DNA of 52,561 bases from an uncultured Oscillospiraceae bacterium (GCA_944387015.1 CALXDH010000017.1:1-52561), one strand, 5' to 3'; counted from the first letter of the stretch, positions 25,717-34,483 are shown. The notes: generated from the letters alone by a model not told the origin. Translations and numbers: made by a program.

Positions 25717-26829
25717 ATGATTCAATTTGAACATGTCTGCAAAAGTTACGGCAAGACCCCCATTTTGAAGGACCTGAACTTCACCATCCCCGACGGGCAG
25801 TTTGTGGTCCTCATCGGCCCCTCCGGCTGCGGCAAAACCACCACCCTCAAGACCATCAACCGGCTCATTGACATCGATTCCGGCACCATCTCCATCGACG
25901 GCAAGGATATTCACGCTCAGGATAAGGTAGAACTGCGCCGCCACATCGGCTACGTCATCCAGCAGATCGGTCTGTTCCCCAACATGACCGTGGCTCAGAA
26001 CATCTGCGTGGTGCCCCGGCTTTTGAAGTACGACAAGCAAAAGCAGGCGGACATCGTCCAGAATCTTTTGAAAATGGTGGGCATGGAGTCCCAGGCCAAT
26101 AAATACCCTTCCGAGCTCTCCGGCGGCCAGCAGCAGCGCATCGGCGTGCTGCGGGCTCTGGCAGCCTCTCCCCCCATCGTGCTGATGGATGAGCCCTTCT
26201 CCGCCCTGGACCCCATGACCCGGGAGACGCTTCAGGACGAAGTGAAGAACATCCAGCAAAAGCTGGGCAAGACCATCGTCTTTGTCAGCCACGACATGGG
26301 CGAGGCATTGAAGCTTGCGGACGTCATCATCTTCATGGAAAGCGGACAGGTGGTCCAGATGGCCTCTCCTGAGGAGATGCTGGAGCACCCGGCCAATGAT
26401 CTGGTTCGCAACTTCCTGGGAAAGCATACCCCGGAGACTTCCGCTCCCTCCAAGGTGGAGCATTTCATGCGCACCAATATTCTCACGGTCAAGCGGGACC
26501 GGGGCGTTCTGGAGTGCGCCGAGCGCATGGCCCGGGGCAGCGTGGATACCCTCCTGGTCACCGACGAGGCAGACCGGTACGTGGGCACCGTCTCCATCGG
26601 CGACATCCGCCACTGGGGCCGGGAGCTGACCAGCATCGAGCCCCTGGTGCGCCAGACCGCCCGGACCGTCCGGGTGGGCGACGAGGCCAAGGAGAGCTTC
26701 GATTACCTGCTGGATTCCGGCGCCAACTACGTGGTGGTCCTCAACGAGGATGACACCATCGCCGGCATCGTCACCAAAACCAGCGTCGCCCGCTCCGTGG
26801 CGGAGAACCTCTGGGGGGATGCCAAATGA
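25717..26829 (+). CDS. Osmoprotectant-type ABC transporter ATPase with tandem CBS domains (370 aa)
   Basis: OpuCA/ProV-like ATPase energising uptake of a quaternary amine such as glycine betaine, carnitine or choline. Walker A GPSGCGKTT at 34-42, signature LSGGQQQR from 134, Walker B with Asp158/Glu159 in LMDEPFSALD, and switch His in VSHDMGEA. From about 245 two CBS domains follow (HFMRTNILTV... and QTARTVRVGD...), as in OpuCA, where they sense ionic strength or nucleotides. ATG 25717 follows AAAGGAG; the longer reading overlaps the regulator. It overlaps the permease gene by 4 bases. Confidence 0.92.
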   Translation: MIQFEHVCKSYGKTPILKDLNFTIPDGQFVVLIGPSGCGKTTTLKTINRLIDIDSGTISIDGKDIHAQDKVELRRHIGYVIQQIGLFPNMTVAQNICVVPRLLKYDKQKQADIVQNLLKMVGMESQANKYPSELSGGQQQRIGVLRALAASPPIVLMDEPFSALDPMTRETLQDEVKNIQQKLGKTIVFVSHDMGEALKLADVIIFMESGQVVQMASPEEMLEHPANDLVRNFLGKHTPETSAPSKVEHFMRTNILTVKRDRGVLECAERMARGSVDTLLVTDEADRYVGTVSIGDIRHWGRELTSIEPLVRQTARTVRVGDEAKESFDYLLDSGANYVVVLNEDDTIAGIVTKTSVARSVAENLWGDAK

Positions 26830-27482
26830 TGGAGACTTTGCGGACCCTCTTCCAGGACTACGGCGCCGAGCTGGTGACCGCCATCGGCCAGCACACCGTG
26901 TATGTGCTGGTGTCCGTGGCCATCGGCTTTGTGGTGGGACTGCTGGCGGGTATTCTGCTCTCCCGGATCCCCCACCGCCTTTCCGGCTTTATCATCCCGA
27001 TCCTCTCTATTTTCCAGACCATTCCCGGCCTGGTATTCATCGGCGTGCTCTTTATCTGGTGGGGCAACATCTATCCCACCGTGATCGTGGCCCTCAGCGT
27101 GTATGCCATGTTCCCGGTGCTGAAAAACACCTATACCGGCATTCTGGGTGTGGAGGGCAAGTACATCGAGGCTGCCAAAGGCTGCGGTATGTCCCCCCTG
27201 CAGGCGCTTGTAAAGGTGGAGCTGCCCCTGGCCATGCCCACCATCATCGCCGGGCTGCGGATGGCCGCCATCTACACCGTCTCCTGGGCGGTGCTGGCCT
27301 CCATGATCGGCCTGGGCGGCCTTGGCAACTTCGTCTACCGCGGCACCTCCTCCAATAACAACACTCTGATCCTTCTGGGCGCCATTCCGGCCGCCATTTT
27401 GGCCATCCTCTTCGGCGCCGTCATCGACGTGCTGCAGAAGAAGGTCACGCCCAGAGGGCTGAAGAAGGAGGTGGGCAGATGA
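26826..27482 (+). CDS. Osmoprotectant-type ABC transporter permease, OpuCB-like (218 aa)
   Basis: Inner-membrane permease with about six helices. The ATPase-coupling EAA-type loop is visible as EAAKGCGMSPLQALVKVELPLAMP, and IPGLVFIGVLFIWWGN is typical of the OpuCB/ProW group. Four-base overlaps with both neighbouring genes show a tightly coupled operon. It probably pairs with the permease half of the next protein to form a heterodimeric channel. Confidence 0.9.
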   Translation: MMETLRTLFQDYGAELVTAIGQHTVYVLVSVAIGFVVGLLAGILLSRIPHRLSGFIIPILSIFQTIPGLVFIGVLFIWWGNIYPTVIVALSVYAMFPVLKNTYTGILGVEGKYIEAAKGCGMSPLQALVKVELPLAMPTIIAGLRMAAIYTVSWAVLASMIGLGGLGNFVYRGTSSNNNTLILLGAIPAAILAILFGAVIDVLQKKVTPRGLKKEVGR

Positions 27483-28981
27483 GCTGGGACGTCATCTTTG
27501 AGCACCTCTTCATCGTACTGGCCGCCAGCATTTTGTCCATCACTGTGGGATTGCCCTTGGGCATCTGGGCTTATGTGTCCCGTCGGGCCCGGCCGGTGAT
27601 CCTCCGGATCGTGGACCTGCTGCAGACCATCCCCTCTCTGGCGCTTTTGGGCATCATCATGGTGGTGCTGGACCCCGGCAAGCTGACCGTTATCATCGGC
27701 ATCACGCTCTATTCCCTGCTGCCCATCGTCCGCAATACCTGTCTGGGCCTTCAGGAAGTGGACCCCGGTGTCAAGGAAGCGGCCCGGGGCATGGGCATGA
27801 GCAAGCCCTACCGTATTTTAATGGTGGAATTTCCCCTGGCCTTCCCCACCGTCTTTACCGGCATCCGCATCGCCGTGGTAAATGCCATCGGCACCGCCGT
27901 GTTCGCAGCCTTCGTGGGCGGCGGCGGCCTGGGCGGCGTCATCACCCAGGCCATCCGCATCTCCGACATGGGCATGATCGCCCTGGCCACCGGGGTGCTC
28001 ATGGTGATCGCCGTGGTACTGGACCTCATTATGAGCTGGTTTGAAGGCCAGATGCGCAAGTCCCGGGGCGGATCCAAGAAGATGTGGATCCCTGTGGCGG
28101 CTATTTTGCTGGCCTTCTGCCTGCTGCTGCCCTATGGCCGCAGCTCCACCGGCGATATTCTGCTCTACGACGGCGACTATTCCGAGACGCAGCTGATGCA
28201 TCACATGGTGAAGATGCTGGTGGAGGATCAGACGGATCTGACCGTCACGATCCAGGACCAGATGTCCCAGGTGAACAACTGGAACGCCCTGAAGGACGAC
28301 AGCCACACCTGCGATCTCATGATCTCCTATGACGGCACGCTGCTGACCACCTTCTTCCATCAGGATACCCCTGACGTGCCGGAGGGCATGACCATCTATG
28401 ACTACGTGAAGGAAAAAGCCCTGGAGGACTATGACCTCCACGTGCTGGGCAAGCTGGGCTTTGAGAACACCTACGCCATCGGTGTTTCGGAGGAGCTGGC
28501 GGAGGAATATGACCTGGAGACCATCAGCGATCTTATTCCCATTGCGGACCAGCTGACTTTCGGCGCGGAGCAGGAGTTCTTCACCCTGGAAGGCAGCATG
28601 AAGTACAACCCCTTCGTGGAGTACTACGGCCTGAACTTCAAGGACTACAGCCCTGTGGACATGGGCCTCAAATACGCCGCCATCGAAAACGGCAGCTTCG
28701 ATGTTTCCGTGGTCTACACCACCGACGGCCTCAACCGCAAGGTGGGGCTCAAGGTCCTGGAGGACGACAAGAGCTTCTTCCCCGATTACTATGGCGTCTT
28801 TGTGGTCCGGGGCGATATTCTGGAGCAGTACCCGGAGCTGGAGGGCATCCTGGAACAGCTCACCGGCACCATCTCCACGGACCAGATGGCAGAGATGACC
28901 TATCAGGTGGACGTGCAGGGCCGCACTGTGGACGACGTGGCCCGGGAGTTCCTGGTAAGTCAGGGATTGCTGAGTGCGTGA
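27479..28981 (+). CDS. Permease fused to substrate-binding protein (OpuC/EgtU-like), 500 aa
   Basis: Residues about 1-205 form a permease with an EAA loop (EAARGMGMSKPYRILMVEFP). A further helix at about 201-222 then leads to an extracytoplasmic binding domain (about 230-500) of the OpuAC/ProX type. Such permease-SBP fusions occur in choline/betaine importers and in EgtU, the ergothioneine importer subunit. The BusR-like regulator favours a compatible solute, but ergothioneine or another trimethylammonium compound cannot be excluded, because the aromatic cage cannot be placed with certainty. A strong terminator follows at 28994. Confidence 0.88.
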   Translation: MSWDVIFEHLFIVLAASILSITVGLPLGIWAYVSRRARPVILRIVDLLQTIPSLALLGIIMVVLDPGKLTVIIGITLYSLLPIVRNTCLGLQEVDPGVKEAARGMGMSKPYRILMVEFPLAFPTVFTGIRIAVVNAIGTAVFAAFVGGGGLGGVITQAIRISDMGMIALATGVLMVIAVVLDLIMSWFEGQMRKSRGGSKKMWIPVAAILLAFCLLLPYGRSSTGDILLYDGDYSETQLMHHMVKMLVEDQTDLTVTIQDQMSQVNNWNALKDDSHTCDLMISYDGTLLTTFFHQDTPDVPEGMTIYDYVKEKALEDYDLHVLGKLGFENTYAIGVSEELAEEYDLETISDLIPIADQLTFGAEQEFFTLEGSMKYNPFVEYYGLNFKDYSPVDMGLKYAAIENGSFDVSVVYTTDGLNRKVGLKVLEDDKSFFPDYYGVFVVRGDILEQYPELEGILEQLTGTISTDQMAEMTYQVDVQGRTVDDVAREFLVSQGLLSA

Positions 28982-28993
28982 GATTCCGAAACC

Positions 28994-29032
28994 AAGGTTT
29001 CCGGGGAAAAATTCCCCGGAAACCTTTTTCTT
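28994..29032 (+). terminator. Terminator after the Opu-type operon
   Basis: Perfect 15-bp stem (AAGGTTTCCGGGGAA with its complement, 28994-29008 and 29012-29026), 3-base loop, then TTCTTTT. Confidence 0.92.
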
Positions 29033-29101
29033 TTGCGAAACCCCCGTCATCTTTTTCCGTCTGATAGTACGAGAAGAATGTGAAGAGAGGAGGCGGTCCC
29101 C

Positions 29102-29662
29102 ATGGAAGACAGTGAAATCATCCAGCTATACTGGGACCGGTCGGAGCAGGCCATTGCGGAAACGTCCGGCAAATACGGGTCCTTTCTCTGCCGCATCGCC
29201 TGGAATATTCTCCGCAGCCATGACGACGCGGAAGAGTGTGTCAATGACACATATCTTCGCACCTGGAACGCCATTCCCCCCGCCCGGCCAGGCGCATTCC
29301 GGACCTGGCTGGGGCGCATCACCCGGAACCTGAGTTTGGATCGTTGGAACCGGGAACGGGCCCAGAAGCGGGGCGGTGACGAGACAGCGCTGCTGCTGGG
29401 AGAGCTGGAATCCTGTGTTCCATCCCCCCACCGGACGGAGCAGCACCTGGAAGACCAGGCCCTGGCAGACCTCATCAGTTCTTTTTTGCGGGCTCTGCCC
29501 AAAGAGAGCCGGGTGATCTTCCTCAGACGCTATTGGTACGGAGAGAGCCTGGAATCCATTGCGGCGTTCCTTGGATGCAGCAGCGGAAAGGTGAAGTCCT
29601 CTCTCTTCCGCACCCGCGGAAAACTCCGGATCTACCTGGAACAGGAGGGAGTATCTCTATGA
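29102..29662 (+). CDS. ECF-type RNA polymerase sigma-70 factor (186 aa)
   Basis: Extracytoplasmic-function sigma factor. Region 2 (about 15-85) contains NILRSHDDAEECVNDTYLRTW, a clear sigma2 signature, and region 4 (about 120-180) contains FLRRYWYGESLESIAAFLGCSSGKVKSSLFRTRGKL. ATG 29102 follows GAGAGGAGGC at 7-base spacing. The stop overlaps the start of the following membrane protein by 4 bases, the usual arrangement with a cognate anti-sigma factor. The regulon and signal are unknown; autoregulation would be expected but no promoter was identified. Confidence 0.93.
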   Translation: MEDSEIIQLYWDRSEQAIAETSGKYGSFLCRIAWNILRSHDDAEECVNDTYLRTWNAIPPARPGAFRTWLGRITRNLSLDRWNRERAQKRGGDETALLLGELESCVPSPHRTEQHLEDQALADLISSFLRALPKESRVIFLRRYWYGESLESIAAFLGCSSGKVKSSLFRTRGKLRIYLEQEGVSL

Positions 29663-31254
29663 AGGCACAGCGTCTTTTTCAGGTATTGGGACTCCTTGAC
29701 GAGGACCTCATCGACGAAGCGTGGACCTATGTTCCCGAGAAGAAGGCCTCCCTTCTGCGGCGGTCTCCCTGGCTGCGGGGCGCGGCAGTGGCCGCCTGCT
29801 GTGCGGTGATGTGTACCTTCGGCTTTTTCTACCTGGTGACCGGGGGCTTCCGGGGCATGGGCTCCGCAGCGCCGGAAACCGCTGCACCGGAAACCGCCGC
29901 AGACAGTGCCGATGCGGGGAATTCCTCTGGAGGCAGCGGCTCAACAGCGGACTTTTTATCCTATGCCGGACCGGTGCTGCCTCTGACCACGCTGGAAAGC
30001 GGCACGGGCCTTACTGCCCAGCGGTCCCTCACCTGGGATTTTGCTCCGGGGAGCTATGATGACGGCTCTCCCCGCCAGTGGGGCGCTTTGGTGACAGATG
30101 ACTACACCCTTACTAATCCCACGGGCAGCGACATCTCCGTTACCGCGCTGTACCCTGTCACAGGCAGCCTTGCAGGCCAGGGCACCATGACCCCCGAAGT
30201 CACCGTAAACGGCAGCGCAGCGGAGGTGACCCTGTACGCCGGCGGTTATGCCGGGACCTTCGGCGATGCAAATGACACCGGCGGATCCACCTGGAATCTG
30301 GCCGGGCCATACAGCTGGGAGGACTACGCCGCGCTGCTGGACGACGAGAGCTTCCTCCAAGACGCCCTGAAAAGCGGGCCGGCGATGGAAATTCCGGTAA
30401 CGGTATACCGCTTTTCTGACTTCTCTGCGCCCCACAAGACATATGACGCCGCCACCCAGGCGGTGGAATTTACCATTGACACAAGTGCCACCACCATTCT
30501 CAGCTACGGCTTCAACGGTCTGACCTCGGATGCGGAAACCGGCTGGCGGCGGTATGACTATTTCGTTCCCGACGGCATTCGAAACGAATCGGAGCAAAAG
30601 ATGCTGATCGTTCTGGGAGAGGACCTCAGCGGCTATACCCTCCAGGGCTATGCCAATGGCGCCTGCGAGGATCCCATCAGCGGAGTTTCCTGCACCGTCA
30701 TCCGGGAGGAGACTACCCTGTCCGCCGTTGTGACGGAACTGTGCCGGGCGGAGCTTTCGCAGCACACGGACGAGTCGCAGTGGCCCGGGCTTTCCCAGCT
30801 GCCATTGCCTCTCTATGAAAAGGCAGCGGCCGAGCTGCTGAGCGAATACGGCCTTCTCTCCGATACTCCTATGGACCGCTACACCGACGGACGGCTGGAA
30901 GATCTGCTGTGGGATGCGCTGGCCATGGACCGGGTTTTGTATCTGGCGGTTCCCGTAACGATTCCCGCCGGGGACAGCACATCGCTTTCCATCACCTTCT
31001 GGAAGGAACCCAGCTATGACTTCGGCGGTTCCGGTACCGGCCGGGAGGGCCTGCAGGGGTTCGAGATACTGACTGCCGCCGGGTCCGACCTGAATTTCAC
31101 CGGACAGACCACCGCCATCGTTCATGCAGATGGCGTAGAGATCCTGGAACAGGATCTGGGATTCTCCCAGGAGGACGACGGGACCTTCGTCCCGCTGGAT
31201 CTGACCCGAGATGTATACACTCTGGTCATCCGCCCAAGAACACGCTCGGAATGA
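29659..31254 (+). CDS. Large single-pass membrane protein, putative anti-sigma factor (531 aa)
   Basis: Coupled by an ATGA overlap to the ECF sigma gene. A short cytosolic N terminus (about 1-39, MKAQRLFQVLGLLDEDLIDEAW) precedes one membrane helix (about 40-61). A Thr/Ala/Ser/Gly-rich linker (about 68-98) and a large extracytoplasmic part follow. No zinc-binding HxxxCxxC motif typical of ZAS anti-sigma factors is visible. The outer part is beta-rich and repetitive in style, with Thr/Ser/Gly abundance, and was not recognised as a known domain. The anti-sigma role is inferred from context and topology. Confidence 0.72.
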   Translation: MKAQRLFQVLGLLDEDLIDEAWTYVPEKKASLLRRSPWLRGAAVAACCAVMCTFGFFYLVTGGFRGMGSAAPETAAPETAADSADAGNSSGGSGSTADFLSYAGPVLPLTTLESGTGLTAQRSLTWDFAPGSYDDGSPRQWGALVTDDYTLTNPTGSDISVTALYPVTGSLAGQGTMTPEVTVNGSAAEVTLYAGGYAGTFGDANDTGGSTWNLAGPYSWEDYAALLDDESFLQDALKSGPAMEIPVTVYRFSDFSAPHKTYDAATQAVEFTIDTSATTILSYGFNGLTSDAETGWRRYDYFVPDGIRNESEQKMLIVLGEDLSGYTLQGYANGACEDPISGVSCTVIREETTLSAVVTELCRAELSQHTDESQWPGLSQLPLPLYEKAAAELLSEYGLLSDTPMDRYTDGRLEDLLWDALAMDRVLYLAVPVTIPAGDSTSLSITFWKEPSYDFGGSGTGREGLQGFEILTAAGSDLNFTGQTTAIVHADGVEILEQDLGFSQEDDGTFVPLDLTRDVYTLVIRPRTRSE

Positions 31255-31271
31255 TCTGATCGCGCCATATT

Positions 31272-31318
31272 GCCGCGTGCCTGTGCAGGGGCTATCCCCT
31301 CCGGCACGCGGCTTTTTT
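31272..31318 (+). terminator. Terminator after the sigma/anti-sigma operon
   Basis: GCCGCGTGCC (31272-31281) pairs with GGCACGCGGC (31303-31312), followed by TTTTTT; the loop has an inner AGGGGCTATCCCCT hairpin. Confidence 0.88.
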
Positions 31319-31369
31319 GTCCTCCCCGCCGCTTTGCAAAACAGATTTGCCGAATTTCACATCTTTTGG

Positions 31370-31398
31370 TAGACAAACGGCGCTTTTTGTCGTATACT
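31370..31398 (+). promoter_or_regulatory. Promoter of the adenine deaminase gene
   Basis: -35 TAGACA (31370-31375), 17-base spacer, -10 TATACT (31393-31398). A palindrome lies just downstream at about the transcription start. Confidence 0.7.
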
Positions 31399-31410
31399 CT
31401 TTCCAACATA

Positions 31411-31430
31411 AAATGATATTATTATCATTT
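31411..31430. promoter_or_regulatory. Candidate operator: AT-rich palindrome at the ade promoter
   Basis: AAATGATA (31411-31418) and TATCATTT (31423-31430) form a perfect 8+8 dyad around TTAT. It starts 12 bases after the -10 box. The core TGATA-N4-TATCA is like, but one base shorter than, the Fur/PerR-family 7-1-7 box. No purine-riboswitch aptamer was recognised in the leader. Confidence 0.45.
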
Positions 31431-31483
31431 ATAATTGTAATAAGCAAATCGAATATCAAAAAACATTACAGGAGGCGCGTTCT

Positions 31484-33208
31484 ATGTCTGAGAGCTATGC
31501 GGGAAAGATCAACCGGAAGCTGCTGAAAAAGCGGCGCATCATCAACGCGGCCGCCGGTCGGGAACCGGCGGATCTGGTTTTGAAAAATGCCACGTACGTG
31601 AATGTGTTCTCCAACGAGCTTTGCACCGCCGACATCGCCGTGGCGGAGGGGCTGATCGTGGGCATGGGCCAGTACAGCGGAACCCGGGAAGTGGACATGA
31701 CCGGAAAGATCGTCCTTCCCGGTTTCCTGGATGCCCATATCCATCTGGAGAGCTCCCTGGTGACTCCCAAGGAGTTTGTCCGGGCCGTGCTGCCCCACGG
31801 CACCACCACTGTGGTGACGGACCCCCACGAGATCGCCAACGTCATGGGCACCGACGGCATTGAGTACATGCTCCAGGCCACCGAGGAGCTGCCGGTGGAT
31901 GTGCGGTTCATGCTGCCCTCCTGTGTGCCAGCCACCCCGCTGGACGAATCCGGCGCCGTGCTGGACTACCGGGCCATTGACTCCTTCTATGACCATCCCC
32001 GGGTCCAGGGCCTGGCGGAGATGATGAACTTTGTAGGCACCATTGCCGGAGACGAGCAATGTGTGGAGAAGATCGTGGCGGCCCAGGCCCATCATAAGAA
32101 GATCGACGGCCACGCCCCCGATCTGGTGGGCAACGACCTCAACGCCTACATCGCCGCCGGCGTCTACTCCGACCATGAGTGCCATGACCTGAACGACGCC
32201 ATCGCCAAGCTGGAGCGGGGCCAGTTCATCATGATCCGGGAGGGCACCGCCGCCCGGAACCTGGATGCGCTGTTCCCCCTGCTGTGCGACAAGTATGCCG
32301 AGCGGTGCATGTTCTGCACCGACGACAAGCACCCCAGCGATCTGCTGGAAAAGGGTCACATCGACTATATCGTCAAGCGGGCCATCGCTCTGGGCGCAGA
32401 CCCCATCACCGCTGTGAAGGTGGCCTGTCACAACGCCGCCCGGTATTTCCTGCTGAACAACCGGGGCGCTATCGCCCCCGGCTATCTGGGTGACTTTGTC
32501 ATCATCGACAACTTCCAGTCCTTCGAGATCCAGCAGGTCTACAAGCGCGGCGAGCTGATGGTGGACCACGGACAGGTCCGGGACTTCCCTGTCCCCGCTA
32601 TCGAGCCCTACCTGACGGAACGGGCCCACAGCACCTTCCATGTGGACCGCCTCACGGCGGAAGACTTCACAGAGACCCGTCCCCGGGGCATCATCGGCAT
32701 GGTCAATGGAGAGATCACCACAGTGGACGCCGGGTATTCCGACCGGATCGACGTGGAGTACGACGTGCTGAAGATCGCCGTGGTGGAGCGCCACAAGAGC
32801 ACGCATCACATCGGCATCGGCTTTTTGCAGGGCTACGGCCTGAAGTCCGGCGCCGTGGCCACCTCCATCTCCCACGACTCCCACAACATCATTGTGGTGG
32901 GCACCAGCGAGGCCGACATGGCCGCGGCAGCCAACCGCGTGGTGGAGCTTGGCGGCGGCATTGTGGTCTGGGACGGCGGCGCCGTCCAGGCCGAGGTCCC
33001 GCTTCCCATTGCCGGCATCATGAGTGAAGAACCTCTGGTCACAGTCAACGAAAAGCTGGAAGCCGCCAAGGAGAAGGCCTTCGCCCTGGGCGTCGGCCGG
33101 GGCATCGATCCCTTCATGACCCTGAGCTTCATGGCGCTGCCGGTGATCCCCTCCCTGCGGATCACCACCCGAGGCGTGTTTGACGTCACCAGCCAGAGCT
33201 ATGTTTAA
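31484..33208 (+). CDS. ade: Adenine deaminase (574 aa)
   Basis: Amidohydrolase converting adenine to hypoxanthine and ammonia for purine salvage. Metal-binding DAHIHLESS is at 83-91, with DPHEIANVMG and GHAPDL following, and a C-terminal domain including the GGGIVVWDGG segment found in the Ade family. Length (about 570-590) and order are normal. ATG 31484 follows ACAGGAGG with 7-8 base spacing. Monocistronic. The enzyme family is known to use Mn or Fe, which makes the Fur-box-like palindrome at its promoter worth noting. Confidence 0.96.
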   Translation: MSESYAGKINRKLLKKRRIINAAAGREPADLVLKNATYVNVFSNELCTADIAVAEGLIVGMGQYSGTREVDMTGKIVLPGFLDAHIHLESSLVTPKEFVRAVLPHGTTTVVTDPHEIANVMGTDGIEYMLQATEELPVDVRFMLPSCVPATPLDESGAVLDYRAIDSFYDHPRVQGLAEMMNFVGTIAGDEQCVEKIVAAQAHHKKIDGHAPDLVGNDLNAYIAAGVYSDHECHDLNDAIAKLERGQFIMIREGTAARNLDALFPLLCDKYAERCMFCTDDKHPSDLLEKGHIDYIVKRAIALGADPITAVKVACHNAARYFLLNNRGAIAPGYLGDFVIIDNFQSFEIQQVYKRGELMVDHGQVRDFPVPAIEPYLTERAHSTFHVDRLTAEDFTETRPRGIIGMVNGEITTVDAGYSDRIDVEYDVLKIAVVERHKSTHHIGIGFLQGYGLKSGAVATSISHDSHNIIVVGTSEADMAAAANRVVELGGGIVVWDGGAVQAEVPLPIAGIMSEEPLVTVNEKLEAAKEKAFALGVGRGIDPFMTLSFMALPVIPSLRITTRGVFDVTSQSYV

Positions 33209-33224
33209 TCGAATTTTTTCAACA

Positions 33225-33251
33225 TTAGCACTCTCGTTTTGAGAGTGCTAA
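33225..33251. promoter_or_regulatory. CIRCE element (HrcA operator)
   Basis: Exact TTAGCACTC-N9-GAGTGCTAA (33225-33233 and 33243-33251), the consensus operator of the heat-shock repressor HrcA. It lies about 180 bases upstream of an hsp20 gene and 17 bases after ade. The 33252-33431 leader shows no other recognisable element. Confidence 0.97.
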
Positions 33252-33431
33252 TGTTTACAATCTGTTCATTTTTTTGTCACACAATCTCCGATTTTGGTCT
33301 CTATCATAATACTTGTAAAAACGAACAGGACCTCTCCAAGCGGTACCTGTTCCCATCCGGCGGCATCCTGATGATCCATAACCGCCGAATCAATTCCGGA
33401 TCATGCGTCACATATTTAGGAGGAATTGATC

Positions 33432-33878
33432 ATGTTTGAACTGAGACCTTATCGCAGAAATTCCATCAACGTCTGGAACCCGTTCTCCGAAATGGAGGAA
33501 ATGGAAAAGCGGCTGTTCAACAACAGCTTCTTCTCCAATGCGGATCTGGCGGAATTCAAGACCGACATTACCGATGAAGGCGATCACTACCTGCTCAAAG
33601 CTGATCTGCCCGGTTTCAAGAAGGAGGACATCCATCTGAATCTGGACGGCGACACCCTGACCATTCAGGCCGAGCGTCACTCCGAGCACGAGGACACCGA
33701 CAAGAAGGGCAAGTACGTCTGCTGCGAGCGCTCCTACGGTTCCTACAGCCGGAGCTTTGATGTTTCCGGCATCCAGGCCGACGGGATCTCCGCCAGCTAC
33801 GAGGGCGGCGTTCTGGAGCTGAAAATGCCCAAGAAGGAAGCCCAGGTTCCCGCCAGCCGCCAGATCTCCATTCAGTAA
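33432..33878 (+). CDS. Small heat shock protein, Hsp20/alpha-crystallin family (148 aa)
   Basis: ATP-independent chaperone that holds unfolding proteins. The alpha-crystallin domain spans about 40-148. It includes YLLKADLPGFKKEDIHLNLDGDTLTIQAE and a late GVLELKMPK, close to the GxLxxxxPK motif, with a short C-terminal extension. ATG 33432 follows AGGAGG at 8-base spacing; the codon at 33426 is not a good start. A perfect CIRCE element upstream indicates HrcA control, which is the rule for groESL/dnaK and less usual for hsp20. Confidence 0.95.
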   Translation: MFELRPYRRNSINVWNPFSEMEEMEKRLFNNSFFSNADLAEFKTDITDEGDHYLLKADLPGFKKEDIHLNLDGDTLTIQAERHSEHEDTDKKGKYVCCERSYGSYSRSFDVSGIQADGISASYEGGVLELKMPKKEAQVPASRQISIQ

Positions 33879-33896
33879 TCCCCATTCCGTAACCCC

Positions 33897-33937
33897 AAAG
33901 AGGCCCCGCAGCCAGTTGGCTGCGGGGCCTCTTTTTA
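33897..33937. terminator. Bidirectional terminator between hsp20 and the cysteine hydrolase gene
   Basis: AAAGAGGCCCCGCAGCC pairs with GGCTGCGGGGCCTCTTT around AGTT, with a T-run on the plus strand and an A-run before the stem giving T's on the minus strand. Confidence 0.92.
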
Positions 33938-34483
33938 CTGTTCGTGTTCCACCGTGATCTGGCAGGCCTTCATGGCCTCCAGCGCCGTACGGTGGCTTTG
34001 GGGCGTCACTCCCGCACAGCAGGACGCATCCACAAAGATCTCCGCCTCCGGCAAAAACGCCTTCACCACCAGTGCATTGGAAAGGACGCAGATGTCGGTG
34101 CATACGCCGATCAGCGTCACCTTCTCCACGCCGGGCTTTCCCTGCCGGCGCTGGTCCTCGTCCCGGGCCTTGAGCAGCGCCCCCAGATCCCGGCTTCCGA
34201 AGGTGGGCTTGTCGATGGGATTGGCCGCGTATTCCTGCAGCTGGGGGATGATGTCCCATCCCTCGCTTCCCCGAATGCAGTGAGGCACCGGCAGCTTCTT
34301 CCCCTCCTGGGTCTCCAGGTAGTCCGGCCCATGGGTATCCCGGGTAAACAGGACCGTCTCTCCCCGGTTCAGGCCGTCCACCACGCGCCCCACCACATAG
34401 GGCACGATGTCCCCTGCCTCCGGCGTTCCCAAGGCTCCTGAGACAAAGTCATTCTGCATATCCACAACCACTAAAATATCCAT
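33935..34483 (-). CDS. Isochorismatase-family cysteine hydrolase, nicotinamidase-like (182 aa)
   Basis: Likely amidase for nicotinamide or a related amide, feeding NAD salvage. The catalytic triad is visible: Asp8 in VDMQNDF, Lys92 in DKPTFGS, and Cys132 in GVCTDICVLSN. Asp49-Thr-His51 followed by HC at 68-69 and GSEGW resembles the metal-binding DxH and the HCxxGTxGW region of nicotinamidases, which other isochorismatase-like proteins lack. Length is in the usual range. ATG 34483 follows GGAGGAGGGG. A promoter is at 34513-34541. Confidence 0.87.
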   Translation of the reverse strand: MDILVVVDMQNDFVSGALGTPEAGDIVPYVVGRVVDGLNRGETVLFTRDTHGPDYLETQEGKKLPVPHCIRGSEGWDIIPQLQEYAANPIDKPTFGSRDLGALLKARDEDQRRQGKPGVEKVTLIGVCTDICVLSNALVVKAFLPEAEIFVDASCCAGVTPQSHRTALEAMKACQITVEHEQ

